Positions 46,745 through 56,034 of a stretch of 64,000 nucleotides of DNA are shown one piece after another. The notes under the pieces are model-generated. The model searched no databases. It was not told the origin of the DNA and saw nothing but the letters and a program-made list of their open reading frames with translations. Within the stretch, counting starts at the first letter, position 1, and every line of letters begins with the position of its first letter. The stretch lies in assembly GCF_033095965.1 (NCBI RefSeq), contig NZ_AP026801.1:1384001-1448000 (forward strand), in the 5' to 3' direction. A program made the position numbers and the translations under genes. This DNA is from Xylocopilactobacillus apis. Lineage in GTDB: Bacteria; Bacillota; Bacilli; Lactobacillales; Lactobacillaceae.

Positions 46745-49438
46745 TTACTGACCATTTCCATTATTATAATTATTTGATTGGTTTTGATTTATTTGATTAT
46801 TGTTCTGATCCTCTCCTCCGTACTGGTTAGTTTGCTGATTCTGGTTATATCCATTGCTATTATTTAAGCCGCCATAATTTCCAGTTTGATTATAGTTTTG
46901 ATAGTAATTTTCATTACCACTCTGATTATAATAACCTTGATTATTATTTACCGAATTATAATAGTTATTAGAAGAACTATTACGAGGAGCCTCATAGTAA
47001 GAGAAATATTCTTTTGGATTACTCGTATCATATTCCATCCCTTTAAATGCACTCGATACAATCCCATAGCCATTATATTGTCCAAAGTAATTTGCCCAAA
47101 ACAATCTATAATCACTCGCATATCCGCCAATTCCAAAGTTGACAGATATTTCTTTTGGTTCACCTTTAGCATAAAGGCTTTCAACAGTTTGACCCCTCAT
47201 CGTAAAGCTAGAAGAATTAGTATTGATTGTACCAGGTAAAGTCCCCGTTTTAAGAAGAACATTATATTCTTTAACACTTTTTGGCTTAGATTTTTGCTCA
47301 TTTAACTTTAAGAAGTCTGGATTATTTTCATAAATTCTATTTAAAATTCTAGCCACATAACGTAAGTTACTATCTGAATCACTCATTTGTAAATTATATG
47401 AGTTGCCTGATCGATTATCATAGCCAATCCATGAGGAAATCGTTATTCCTGGAGTTGAACCTGTGAACCAATAATCACGATTATCATTACTTGTACCTGT
47501 TTTTCCATAAAGTTTATCCGAATCAAATTCTAAATTAGAACCTAATAGAGTCGCGGTACCATTTTGAACAACTTCCTGCATCATTTTTCTCATAATATAT
47601 GAAGTGGCATCTGAATATACTTTAACTTTTTTAGTTTTATGTTCATAGACTACTCGACCAGTTGGATCAAGAATTTTCGAAACTACATATGGTCTTTGAT
47701 AGTCACCATCATTAGAAAATGCTGCATAAGCTCCCGCTTCTTGAAGGGGCGAAAGTCCATGATCCGTTCCTCCCAATGAAATTCCGAGCTCATTGTATTC
47801 TTTATCTGTTAGCTCAATATTCATCTTATCCATGTAGCTCTTAGCTAAATTTGTATCTTTTTGACGAAGAGCCTGATAGAGATTAACAGTTGGAACATTG
47901 TATGATTGAGCAAGGGATTCAGTTGCTGATACAAAACGATTTTGGAAAGTTTGATCATAATCACTTGGTTCATAATTACCATATTTAGCCGGAAAATCTG
48001 CTAACACTGAATGAGAACCGATAATCCCGGAATCAATAGCCGGACCATAAACTAACAGCGGTTTAATTGAAGAGCCGGGAGAACGACGATTGTTAAACGC
48101 ATGATTAAACTCATTAAGTTTAAAGTCTACACCTCCTATAAACCCTAAAACTCCACCACTTTTATTATCCAAAACAACTGTCCCATGTTGAACCGGTTCC
48201 GATAATTCGACAAAATCATTTTTTTGTTGATCATACACACTATCAGTATGAGTTTCACTAAAAAGATCGCGACTATTTGTCAAAATTTGCTGCATACTGT
48301 TATTAATCTTTGGATTAATAGTTGAATAAATTTTATATCCATTTTGCGACAATTTCAGCCTAGCAGCGTCATAATATCTTTTATAAGTCGATTCTTTAAC
48401 CTTATCAGAATCAATCCCATCATCATCCATTAAAACATTCGCTAAAATATCTTGTGCTTCTTCTTTAACAGCGCTATATGTATAACCATTATTATTAATA
48501 TGTTTAGTCGAAGCCGCTGGTTTTAAAAATTCTTTGCTCAGATCTTCCTTCAAAGCACTGTGATATTGCTCTTTACTTAATTTACCATCACGATAAAGTC
48601 TAAAAAGAACAATTTTTGACCGCTTTAAACCATATTTAACAGTATTTTTATCAATTGCACCTTTATTATCAAATGGTGTATAAGCAAATGGACTTTGAAC
48701 CAACCCAACTACAAAAGCAGATTGTGCAATCGAAAGGTCATGACAGTTTTTTCCAAAAATGCCTTGAGCAGCAGCCCCAATCCCATTAATGTTTTCACCT
48801 TTGTTATTTCGACCAAATGAGGCTGCATTTAAGTATGAAGTTAGAACATCGTCTTTACTAAAAAACTTACTTACTCTCATCGCTAAAAAGATTTCAGTAG
48901 CTTTACGCTTAAAAGTTGTTTCAGAAGACAAAATTTGCATTTTTACCAATTGCTGAGTCAAAGTTGAGCCGCCTGTTTGAGCCCCAAGTCCAAAAATGTC
49001 AGAAAGTGCCGCGCGAAAAACTGCTCTAGGCATTACTCCTCGATGGATATAAAAATCTTCATCTTCTGAAGCAACAATAGCTTTTTTAATCCACGGAGAA
49101 ATCTGGTTGGATTTTACCTTATAACTAACGATATCAGATTGAATTTCTCCTAGAGAAGAATTATCGGCAAAATAAAGGGTCGAACTTTGATCAACATCAT
49201 GAATTAACTTATCAATTTGAGAAACTGTAGGAATCGATTCTTCATTTAAGATTGACGCAAAATAACCAACTGCAATACCAAAAAGAAGACCTAGAGCTAA
49301 AATGCCCAGAGCCATAAAATTCAAAACAACTTTTCTAATGATTTGTAAACCTAAATCAATCTGATGAAAAATTTGTTCCTTATTTAATGCTTTTAAATTG
49401 TTTCCAAAACTTATAAAAAATTCTTTTAGTTTATCCAT
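46745..49438 (-). CDS. Class A penicillin-binding protein (glycosyltransferase/transpeptidase)
   Basis: 897 residues. A short cytosolic N-terminus is followed by one membrane helix near 37-60. The GT51 glycosyltransferase has EDEDFYIHRGV and GGSTLTQQLVK. The transpeptidase has SSIKPLLVYG (the SxxK serine), SYN, and KTGTSNDNRDYW. A C-terminal tail of about 78 residues is almost only N, Q, Y, G and S. It polymerises and cross-links peptidoglycan outside the membrane. The order ccpA/PBP suggests the PBP1A/2A group. The tail is unusual in composition and repetitive in its DNA (GTTAT/ATTAT-like). Confidence 0.93.
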   Translation of the reverse strand: MDKLKEFFISFGNNLKALNKEQIFHQIDLGLQIIRKVVLNFMALGILALGLLFGIAVGYFASILNEESIPTVSQIDKLIHDVDQSSTLYFADNSSLGEIQSDIVSYKVKSNQISPWIKKAIVASEDEDFYIHRGVMPRAVFRAALSDIFGLGAQTGGSTLTQQLVKMQILSSETTFKRKATEIFLAMRVSKFFSKDDVLTSYLNAASFGRNNKGENINGIGAAAQGIFGKNCHDLSIAQSAFVVGLVQSPFAYTPFDNKGAIDKNTVKYGLKRSKIVLFRLYRDGKLSKEQYHSALKEDLSKEFLKPAASTKHINNNGYTYSAVKEEAQDILANVLMDDDGIDSDKVKESTYKRYYDAARLKLSQNGYKIYSTINPKINNSMQQILTNSRDLFSETHTDSVYDQQKNDFVELSEPVQHGTVVLDNKSGGVLGFIGGVDFKLNEFNHAFNNRRSPGSSIKPLLVYGPAIDSGIIGSHSVLADFPAKYGNYEPSDYDQTFQNRFVSATESLAQSYNVPTVNLYQALRQKDTNLAKSYMDKMNIELTDKEYNELGISLGGTDHGLSPLQEAGAYAAFSNDGDYQRPYVVSKILDPTGRVVYEHKTKKVKVYSDATSYIMRKMMQEVVQNGTATLLGSNLEFDSDKLYGKTGTSNDNRDYWFTGSTPGITISSWIGYDNRSGNSYNLQMSDSDSNLRYVARILNRIYENNPDFLKLNEQKSKPKSVKEYNVLLKTGTLPGTINTNSSSFTMRGQTVESLYAKGEPKEISVNFGIGGYASDYRLFWANYFGQYNGYGIVSSAFKGMEYDTSNPKEYFSYYEAPRNSSSNNYYNSVNNNQGYYNQSGNENYYQNYNQTGNYGGLNNSNGYNQNQQTNQYGGEDQNNNQINQNQSNNYNNGNGQ
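46748..46981 (-). repeat. Low-complexity Asn/Gln/Tyr-rich coding tail of the PBP
   Basis: The last 78 codons use mostly AAT, CAA, TAT and GGT, giving short stretches such as NNYYN and QNQ. Similar simple-repeat tails vary in length between strains. It is predicted to be disordered and lies on the outside of the cell. Confidence 0.6.
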
Positions 49439-49452
49439 TTGAACATAAATTG

Positions 49453-50193
49453 TTATTGATTACGTTTGGCAGCCGCCAGCATTAGTAAAGACCCACCAGC
49501 TACTGATGCATTTAAACTATCCACATGACCAAACATCGGAATTTTAATAAATTCATCAATCTTAGCACGAATCCCTTGCGAGATTCCACTTCCCTCATTT
49601 CCTACAATTAAACAAATTTTACCATTTACTTGCCAATCTAACCAATTGGTACCCTGCATGTCAGCTCCAAAAAACCAGAATCCATCTTCTTTTAACGTTT
49701 TAATAGTTGAACTAAGGTTTGTAACCCGAACAATAGGTACAAAAGATGCTGCTCCCGTTGAAGCTTTCCAAACAATATCAGTAACTTGAACATTGCGCCG
49801 CTCTGGAATAATAATTCCTTGAACTCCTGCTGCATCTGCTGAACGAATCAATGAACCAAAATTATGCGGATCCATAATGTTATCTAACATCAAAAGAAAG
49901 TTGCTGTCTTTCAAATCTGACAGCTCGGAATAAGAAAACGGAGCATTTTCTAAAACCACTCCTTGGTGAGTGCTATTATTAGTCAGCTTATCCAGTTTTT
50001 CTTTCGGCACATACTTGATTAGAATTCTTTTTTCTTTAGCCAGTTTTATTACTTCGTTAAAAAAACTGCCTTTTAAAGATTTTTGAATTAAAAGCTGGTT
50101 AATTTGGCTGGCTTGTAATTGTTTTAAAGCATTTATTACTGAATGCCGGCCAAATATTTGATTTGTTTCTAAATGGTCTTCTTTATTTTGCAA
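49453..50193 (-). CDS. rlmB: 23S rRNA (guanosine-2'-O-)-methyltransferase RlmB
   Basis: 246 residues of the SpoU/TrmH family. Methylates the 2'-O of G2251 in 23S rRNA. The N-terminal RNA-binding domain opens IFGRHSVINALK. The knotted SAM domain shows LDNIMDPHNFGSLIRSADA, LIVGNEGSGIS and IPMFGHVDSLNASVAGG. It lies 12 nt after mrnC in the conserved order cysS-mrnC-rlmB. No other SpoU paralogue is seen here. Confidence 0.95.
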   Translation of the reverse strand: MQNKEDHLETNQIFGRHSVINALKQLQASQINQLLIQKSLKGSFFNEVIKLAKEKRILIKYVPKEKLDKLTNNSTHQGVVLENAPFSYSELSDLKDSNFLLMLDNIMDPHNFGSLIRSADAAGVQGIIIPERRNVQVTDIVWKASTGAASFVPIVRVTNLSSTIKTLKEDGFWFFGADMQGTNWLDWQVNGKICLIVGNEGSGISQGIRAKIDEFIKIPMFGHVDSLNASVAGGSLLMLAAAKRNQ

Positions 50194-50205
50194 ATGAATT
50201 TACCC

Positions 50206-50607
50206 TCATTCAATTATTTCTACATTATCAATATTTTTAAAACAAAAATCCATTAATTCTTGAATCCGATCATCCTGTCCTGTAACTTTTAAATAACCAA
50301 ATAATGCTTCAAAACCAGTAGAAATTCGGTAAATCGAAATAGCAGTATTTTTTGCATGAGTATGACTTTTTGCATTTCTTCCTAACTTAAATGCGCTAAA
50401 TTCTTCATCTGTTAAAATTTCTTCTTTTGACATTAAATTAAAAAAAGCCGTTTGGGCTTTGGCCGAAACATATGATTTTGCCAGCATATAGAGTTCGTTA
50501 ACCGAACAATGCTTATTCATCACTAAATAGTAGCGAACTTTTTCTTCTATTTCTGCATCACCTAAGTATGCAAGAATTAACCCGTTTAATTGATTAACAT
50601 TTGTCAT
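50206..50607 (-). CDS. mrnC: Mini-ribonuclease 3
   Basis: 133 residues with only the RNase III catalytic domain and no dsRNA-binding domain. It matures 23S rRNA ends. It keeps the early LAYLGDAEIEEKVR block with the metal-binding Asp and Glu, then KLGRNAKSHTHAKN. The start overlaps the cysS stop by 4 nt (ATGA type), so translation is coupled. Confidence 0.95.
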   Translation of the reverse strand: MTNVNQLNGLILAYLGDAEIEEKVRYYLVMNKHCSVNELYMLAKSYVSAKAQTAFFNLMSKEEILTDEEFSAFKLGRNAKSHTHAKNTAISIYRISTGFEALFGYLKVTGQDDRIQELMDFCFKNIDNVEIIE

Positions 50608-52016
50608 TTTTTCGTATACTTCGTTCCATTATTAGTATCTTCAATTGAAATTCCTAAATTTAAAAGCCGATCACGCAATTCATCACTTAATTTAAAATCT
50701 TTAGATTCTCTAGCAGCATCTCTTTGATTAATTAAATCTAAAATTTCCTGGTCGGTAATTTCTTCAGTTTTTGGTTCGCTTAATCCCAAGATGCCAAGCC
50801 AATCGATTAATAAATTTTGGATATTATTTAACTCATCTAAGCTGGATAACTGATTTATAACTTCTTTATTGATCCACCTTAAATATTCAAAAACTATTGT
50901 TAAGGCATTTTGAATATTAAAGTCATCATCCATCGCTTCAACAAATCGTTTTTTAAAGTCTTCTACTAATGAAGAGCCATTGGACTTATCAGTTTTTGTC
51001 GGCTCGATACCGTCAATGTAAGCTTTTAGGTTACGAGAAGTCTCTGCAATTCGATCATAATTTCGTTTAGCTTGAGCAATTGAATCCTTTGAATATTGCA
51101 GTGGCTTACGATAATTAGTCTGAACGAGGAAAAAGCGTAAAAAATTTGCATCATAAGTTTTTAATGCTTCATGCAAAGTTATAAAATTGCCGGCCGATTT
51201 ACTCATTTTTTCATCACCTGCTGTAGTAACAAAAGCATTATGCATCCAGTAATGAACAAAAGGTTCTTCAGTTAAAGATTCACTTTGAGCTCTTTCGTTT
51301 TCATGATGGGGAAACTTTAAATCTTCCCCTCCGCCATGAATATCAATAGTCTCACCAAGTTCAGAAATTGACATGACCGAGCATTCAATATGCCAGCCCG
51401 GCCTACCTTTTCCAAAAGGCGAATCCCAGGCAATTTCATCACCTTTTTGACCTTTCCAGAGCGCAAAATCTAACGGATCAACTTTTCGGCTTTGTTCTTC
51501 TAAATTAACATGCTCACTTGCTCCAACGACAAGATCAGCAATACTCTGATCTGATAGTTCTCCGTAAGTTTGAAATTTTCGTGTCCGAAAATAAACATCC
51601 CCTTCACTTTTATAAGCGTAACCTTTTTCAATTAAACGAGAGATAAAATCGATTATCTGCGGGATAAATTGAGTTGCCCGGGTTCGAACGGTTACTGGCA
51701 GGACATTAATTTGCGAAACATCATGTTCATAACCTTTAATAACTCGATCTGCCAACTGAAAAACTGTAACATTTTCCTCAGCTGCCCGATCAATCATTCG
51801 ATCATCAACATCAGTAAAATTGGAAACATACTTTACCTGATAACCTCGATACATTAAATAACGGCGCACGGTATCAAAAGCGACTACTGAACGAGCATTA
51901 CCAATATGAATGTCATTATAAACAGTTGGCCCGCAGACATACATCGTAACCTGATTTTTAGAGATTGGGGTGAAATTTTCTTTTTTTCGACTAAGAGTAT
52001 TGTAGATTTTTAGCAA
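50604..52016 (-). CDS. cysS: Cysteinyl-tRNA synthetase
   Basis: 470 residues. Charges tRNA-Cys. Class I motifs: CGPTVYNDIHIGNARS (HIGN) near residue 28, DLKFPHHENERAQSE and KMSKSAGNF (KMSKS). Zinc-binding Cys and His are in CGPTVY, HIECSV and HHENE. The length is normal. It follows gltX by 12 nt. No T-box is visible upstream, as this gene is inside an operon. Confidence 0.97.
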   Translation of the reverse strand: MLKIYNTLSRKKENFTPISKNQVTMYVCGPTVYNDIHIGNARSVVAFDTVRRYLMYRGYQVKYVSNFTDVDDRMIDRAAEENVTVFQLADRVIKGYEHDVSQINVLPVTVRTRATQFIPQIIDFISRLIEKGYAYKSEGDVYFRTRKFQTYGELSDQSIADLVVGASEHVNLEEQSRKVDPLDFALWKGQKGDEIAWDSPFGKGRPGWHIECSVMSISELGETIDIHGGGEDLKFPHHENERAQSESLTEEPFVHYWMHNAFVTTAGDEKMSKSAGNFITLHEALKTYDANFLRFFLVQTNYRKPLQYSKDSIAQAKRNYDRIAETSRNLKAYIDGIEPTKTDKSNGSSLVEDFKKRFVEAMDDDFNIQNALTIVFEYLRWINKEVINQLSSLDELNNIQNLLIDWLGILGLSEPKTEEITDQEILDLINQRDAARESKDFKLSDELRDRLLNLGISIEDTNNGTKYTKK

Positions 52017-52028
52017 GTAGACGCCTCT

Positions 52029-53528
52029 TTAAGACATTTGTTGTAAAGTTAATTTAATATGTTCAATAACTTTCTCTTTACCAATTACTTCTAATTCGTC
52101 CGTTAAAAAAGGTCCATGCATTAAACGAGTCGATGCAATTCTAATCGGCATATATAGTTGACGTCCTTTAGTACCGGTGTCTTCTCTAACGCTTTGAATA
52201 GCGTCTGCAATTTCAACAGAAGTAAATGGTGTTAGATCCTTAATTTTACTATAAAAATCATCAATGACAAATGTTGCAGAAGCGTCCTGCAATTCTTTTT
52301 GCTCACCTTCACCTAGTTCAGAAATATCGTGAAAGAATTGGTCAGAAAGATCCAAAATTTGGTTGGTATAACTCATCTGGTCTTTAAAAAGAGCAACAAG
52401 AGATCTAACCCAAGCAATTTTTTGTTCATCCGGATTTTCTTCGACTTTACCATTTTTGATTAAATCCAATAGACACATATGAGCAATCCGGCTTAAAGGA
52501 GCTGCTTTAACATATTTATTATTAATCCATTCTAACTTCTTCTCATCAAATTTAGCAGGTGAGCGGCTCAAGCGTTTTGGATCAAATTGTTTAATAAATT
52601 GTTTTTTTGTAAATATTTCTTCTTCACCAACTGGCGACCAGCCCAAAAGAGTGATGAAATTAAACATCGCTTCTGGAAGATATCCAAAGCTGCGATACTG
52701 TTCAATAAACTGCAAAATCGTTTCATCACGCTTACTTAGTTTTTTGCCGGTAGCTTGGTTAATGATAAGTGACATATGTCCAAATTTTGGTGCATCCCAT
52801 CCTAAAGCTTCATAAACGGCCAATTGTTTAGGAGTGTTAGCAATGTGATCGTCACCTCTTAAAACATGAGTTATTTCCATCAAATGGTCATCAATAACTA
52901 CTGCAAAGTTATAAGTTGGCTGCCCATCTTCTTTCATAATGACAAAATCGCCGCCAAGCGTATCGCTATTAAATTCGATATGACCTTTCACAATATCATC
53001 AAATTGAAAAATATGATCTTTTGGCAGACGAATTCGAATAACCGGTTTTAAACCTTTAGCTTGTTTTTCAGCTATTACCGATTCAATTTCAGATTCCGAC
53101 ATTCCTTCAAATTCATACTCGTAATGAGGCATAACGCCCTCTTCTTGCTGACGGTCACGCATTGCAGTCAACTCATCTTCAGTAAGATAGGATTCATAAG
53201 CAAGACCTTTATCAAGCAGGACTTGAATATACTTATGATAAAGCTCATTACGTTCTGACTGACGATAAGGACCGTATTCTCCCCCAACATCAGGGCCTTC
53301 ATCCCAATCAATGCCAAGCCACGATAAATTATCTAACTGAGATGCTTCACCATCAGCAACATTTCTTTTTGTATCAGTGTCTTCAATTCTAATTACAAAA
53401 GATCCGCCCATGTTACGGGCAAACAAATAATTGAATAATGCAGTTCGCGCATTTCCAATATGTAAATGTCCTGTTGGACTTGGCGCATAACGTACTCTAA
53501 CTTTTTCTGTTTCCAAAATTACTGACAT
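52029..53528 (-). CDS. gltX: Glutamyl-tRNA synthetase (non-discriminating type likely)
   Basis: 499 residues. Charges tRNA-Glu, and in Gram-positive bacteria also tRNA-Gln, with later amidation by GatCAB. Motifs: [19 protein letters not shown] (HIGH region) and [11 protein letters not shown] (KLSKR). C-terminal helical anticodon-binding domain. It lies 40 nt after radA. The gltX-cysS-mrnC-rlmB order is classic in Firmicutes. The non-discriminating call is from lineage, not from a residue I can see. Confidence 0.96.
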   Translation of the reverse strand: MSVILETEKVRVRYAPSPTGHLHIGNARTALFNYLFARNMGGSFVIRIEDTDTKRNVADGEASQLDNLSWLGIDWDEGPDVGGEYGPYRQSERNELYHKYIQVLLDKGLAYESYLTEDELTAMRDRQQEEGVMPHYEYEFEGMSESEIESVIAEKQAKGLKPVIRIRLPKDHIFQFDDIVKGHIEFNSDTLGGDFVIMKEDGQPTYNFAVVIDDHLMEITHVLRGDDHIANTPKQLAVYEALGWDAPKFGHMSLIINQATGKKLSKRDETILQFIEQYRSFGYLPEAMFNFITLLGWSPVGEEEIFTKKQFIKQFDPKRLSRSPAKFDEKKLEWINNKYVKAAPLSRIAHMCLLDLIKNGKVEENPDEQKIAWVRSLVALFKDQMSYTNQILDLSDQFFHDISELGEGEQKELQDASATFVIDDFYSKIKDLTPFTSVEIADAIQSVREDTGTKGRQLYMPIRIASTRLMHGPFLTDELEVIGKEKVIEHIKLTLQQMS

Positions 53529-53568
53529 CCTCCGTGTTTTTAAAAATCTCTAATTATAATATCACTTA

Positions 53569-54936
53569 TCACGATCCAAGAACTTTTTTGATTGTTTCAG
53601 CAATTGTTTTTACTCCAATCACCTCAATTTTTGGTTTGTCATGATAATTTTTTAAGTTGTTTGCTGGTACAAATACCTTTTTAAATCCCAATTTTTCAGC
53701 TTCAGCGATTCTTAACTCAATCCGATTAACACTGCGGGCCTCACCAGCAAGTCCTAATTCTCCAATAAAGCAGACACTTGCGGGTATTTCTTTATTTTTA
53801 AAACTTGAAGTAATCGCCATTGCACAGGCCAAATCGATTGCTGGTTCATCTAAGCGAACTCCCCCAGTAACTTTAATATAAGCATCTTGATTTTGAAGTA
53901 AAATATTGGCTCTTTTTTCCAGCACTGCCATGATTAAAGACACTCGATTATAATCAATGCCCGTTGCTGTCCGCCTTGCATTGCCAAAAAGAGTCGGGGT
54001 TAACAACGCCTGAATTTCTACTAAAATAGGGCGTGTCCCTTCCATTGAGACAACAACTGCTGAACCGTTTGCCCCTTCTAGTCTTTCCTGCAAAAACATT
54101 TCTGAAGGATTGGTAACTTCTTTAAGTCCGTCTTCATGCATTTCAAACAAACCAATTTCATCAGTAGAGCCAAATCGATTTTTTACGGTGTGCATAATCC
54201 GGTAAAGATGAAATTTGTCCCCTTCAATATAAATTACCGTGTCAACCATGTGCTCTAAGATTTTGGGCCCAGCAATAGTGCCATCTTTTGTAATATGACC
54301 AACGATAAAAGTCGTAATATTTTGATTTTTAGCAATCTTCATTAAACGACTTGTCAATTCTTTCACAACAGAAACACTTCCTACTGCTCCGTCGATGTCT
54401 GAAAGTTCCATTGTTTGGATTGAATCAACCACCAACAAATCGGGCTTAACCTCACCAAGAAGTGACTCTACTTCATCAAAATCACTAGTAGAAAGAATTA
54501 TTAATTCCTTACCTCTTACCCCCAAACGTTCTGCCCTTCTTTTAATCTGAGATGCGCTCTCTTCGCCAGACACGTAGAGGACTTTTTGGTCTTGAGAAAC
54601 AATTTTACTGGCAATTTGCAGCAAAATTGTTGATTTACCGATTCCTGGATCTCCCGAAATAAGAACCAAAGAGCCCGGAACAAGTCCGCCCCCTAAAACT
54701 CGGTCAAACTCATCAACCCCCGTTTTTAATCTTGCAAGATCATTGATCGAAATTTCATCGATTGACTTAGCAACTGCTTGTTCACCAATTTTCGCTTTTT
54801 TCTTTAAGGTTTCCTGTGATTTTTTAACCAGCGGCTCCATTGTGTCAAATTCATGACAGTTGGGACAAACCCCGTATTGAACTGCTGATTCGTATCCGCA
54901 GTTGCTGCACACATAGATAGTTTTCGTTTTTACCAT
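53569..54936 (-). CDS. radA: DNA repair protein RadA
   Basis: 455 residues from the ATG at 54936, with GGAG 6 nt upstream; an in-frame upstream ATG at 54990 would overlap dut and is not needed. The zinc finger is Cys10-Cys13-Cys24-Cys27 (YVCSNCGYES, GVCPNC). Walker A is GDPGIGKSTILLQ, the RadA-specific KNRFG motif is present, and the C-terminal Lon-like domain has EIPASVCFIGELGLAGE. A branch-migration helicase of recombination. The dut stop is one base before its start. Confidence 0.96.
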   Translation of the reverse strand: MVKTKTIYVCSNCGYESAVQYGVCPNCHEFDTMEPLVKKSQETLKKKAKIGEQAVAKSIDEISINDLARLKTGVDEFDRVLGGGLVPGSLVLISGDPGIGKSTILLQIASKIVSQDQKVLYVSGEESASQIKRRAERLGVRGKELIILSTSDFDEVESLLGEVKPDLLVVDSIQTMELSDIDGAVGSVSVVKELTSRLMKIAKNQNITTFIVGHITKDGTIAGPKILEHMVDTVIYIEGDKFHLYRIMHTVKNRFGSTDEIGLFEMHEDGLKEVTNPSEMFLQERLEGANGSAVVVSMEGTRPILVEIQALLTPTLFGNARRTATGIDYNRVSLIMAVLEKRANILLQNQDAYIKVTGGVRLDEPAIDLACAMAITSSFKNKEIPASVCFIGELGLAGEARSVNRIELRIAEAEKLGFKKVFVPANNLKNYHDKPKIEVIGVKTIAETIKKVLGS

Positions 54937-54937
54937 T

Positions 54938-55384
54938 TTAATCTCCGGAAGAACCAAATCCTCCAATTCTCTTACCATCAGCAAGATCATTTTCTGCCAT
55001 TAAAAACGGCATAAAAATCCCCTGACCAATTCGTTCACCTTTTTTAATTGTCACGTCTTCATCTTTTATGTTTAATACTTGGAAAAAAATCTCTCCTTCA
55101 TTACCAGGATTATCAAAATAATCACTATCAACAATCCCGACTCCGTTCGGTAAAATCAATCCTTTTTTTCGCGGATTGCCGGAACGATTTACTAAAAGTA
55201 AAAACTCATTTGATTCCATATAAGCTTTAATCCCGGTTGGAATTAAAACTGGTTCGCTTTGATGAGCTTTAATTGTAACATCTGATGCTGCTTCAAAATC
55301 ATATCCTGCCGACCCAACACTGCTGCGTTCTGGCAAATTTATATTTTGATTCTGATATTTACTTACTAACTTAAATCCTCGCAT
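54938..55384 (-). CDS. dut: Deoxyuridine 5'-triphosphate nucleotidohydrolase
   Basis: 148 residues. Splits dUTP to dUMP and keeps uracil out of DNA. Trimeric dUTPase motifs in order: SAGYDFEA, LVNRSGNPRKKG, LPNGVGIVDSDY, KGERIGQ and RIGGFGSSG. The start follows AAAGGAG. First gene of dut-radA. Its promoter region shares the intergenic space with the first candidate sRNA on the other strand. Confidence 0.95.
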   Translation of the reverse strand: MRGFKLVSKYQNQNINLPERSSVGSAGYDFEAASDVTIKAHQSEPVLIPTGIKAYMESNEFLLLVNRSGNPRKKGLILPNGVGIVDSDYFDNPGNEGEIFFQVLNIKDEDVTIKKGERIGQGIFMPFLMAENDLADGKRIGGFGSSGD

Positions 55385-55432
55385 GATTCTCCTTTATCCA
55401 ATCAACATATTATTTTTACAATTAGGTCTAAC

Positions 55433-55570
55433 TTTCTTCACAATCAGATAGTAATCTAATAAGTGTAGAAATTAATTACTACTCCTCCCAGAGATCTAGT
55501 TAATTTTCATAAATAATTTACAAACTCCCAAAAAATTACTCGATCGGCCTCCCTGATCGAGTTTTTTAAT
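55433..55570 (+). ncRNA. Candidate small RNA 1 (CU-rich, SD-targeting type)
   Basis: An intergenic plus-strand element with a close relative at 56035-56175. A conserved TTTCTTCACA block (55433) lies upstream; a conserved TAGAAATTA (55466) marks the likely start of a transcript of about 100 nt. The 5' hairpin has arms AATTAATTA (55470-55478) and TAGTTAATT (55497-55505), with CTCCTCCC in the loop (55482-55489). A single-stranded ACTCCC follows at 55524-55529. A terminator, ACTCGATC/GATCGAGT with T6, encloses GGCCTCCCT (55546-55554). Three motifs complementary to ribosome binding sites resemble streptococcal csRNAs and Listeria LhrC. Confidence 0.7.
55538..55567 (+). terminator. Terminator of candidate small RNA 1
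   Basis: ACTCGATC (55538-55545) pairs with GATCGAGT (55555-55562), followed by TTTTT. The 9-nt loop carries CCTCCC. Confidence 0.85.
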
Positions 55571-55630
55571 TTTCTAATCCATAAATTATAATTACTTTAA
55601 GTATACAATGCTATGCAAGAGGTTGATAAA

Positions 55631-55999
55631 ATGGAATATAAAAAAGTACAGCTAAAAGTTAGTAACGACGGCATTAATGAATATAAATCCTTTTTAGGCT
55701 ATAAAATTTATAGTACGATCAATAAATCTAATAATGATAGGACAATAACTTATAAAAGAATCTATCAAACTCCAAGGAAAAATTTTGTTTATTATGAAAG
55801 ATCTGATGTTAACTGGAATTACTGGAACGATAAATCACACTACAAATCTAATTTTGATCCAAGTGAAATAAAATCTAATTTCATTTTTAAGGTTGTACCT
55901 ACTTTATCTTCGTTAAACAATTATATTGATGAAAATATGATTCAAAAACTTCAGACCAAATTAACCGCCGGTGAAGTTGTTGAGGAATTAGATATTTGA
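55631..55999 (+). CDS. EXLDI-type small protein
   Basis: 122 residues, hydrophilic, from the ATG at 55631 with AAGAGG 8 nt upstream; an earlier in-frame ATG at 55613 has none. The middle is aromatic-rich (FVYYERSDVNWNYWNDKSHY). The chain ends VVEELDI, the C-terminal signature of the small EXLDI protein family, whose function is unknown to me. It lies between the two related small RNAs. A TATAAT box is at 55587-55592. Confidence 0.65.
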   Translation: MEYKKVQLKVSNDGINEYKSFLGYKIYSTINKSNNDRTITYKRIYQTPRKNFVYYERSDVNWNYWNDKSHYKSNFDPSEIKSNFIFKVVPTLSSLNNYIDENMIQKLQTKLTAGEVVEELDI

Positions 56000-56034
56000 T
56001 TTTTTTGTTTACAATAATTTGACAGATAAATCAA

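Noticed and set aside
46886-47239. Open frame on the plus strand opposite the PBP tail, rich in Ile and Thr
   Set aside because: It mirrors the Asn/Gln codons of the tail, has no ribosome binding site and resembles no protein.
53500-53570. Search for a T-box leader before gltX or cysS
   Set aside because: No T-box motif or specifier stem seen; the genes sit inside a compact operon.
55440-55570. Minus-strand reading of the C-rich motifs as strong ribosome binding sites for peptides
   Set aside because: GGGAGGAG on the minus strand has no ATG at a workable distance, and the hairpin and terminator conservation fits plus-strand RNAs.
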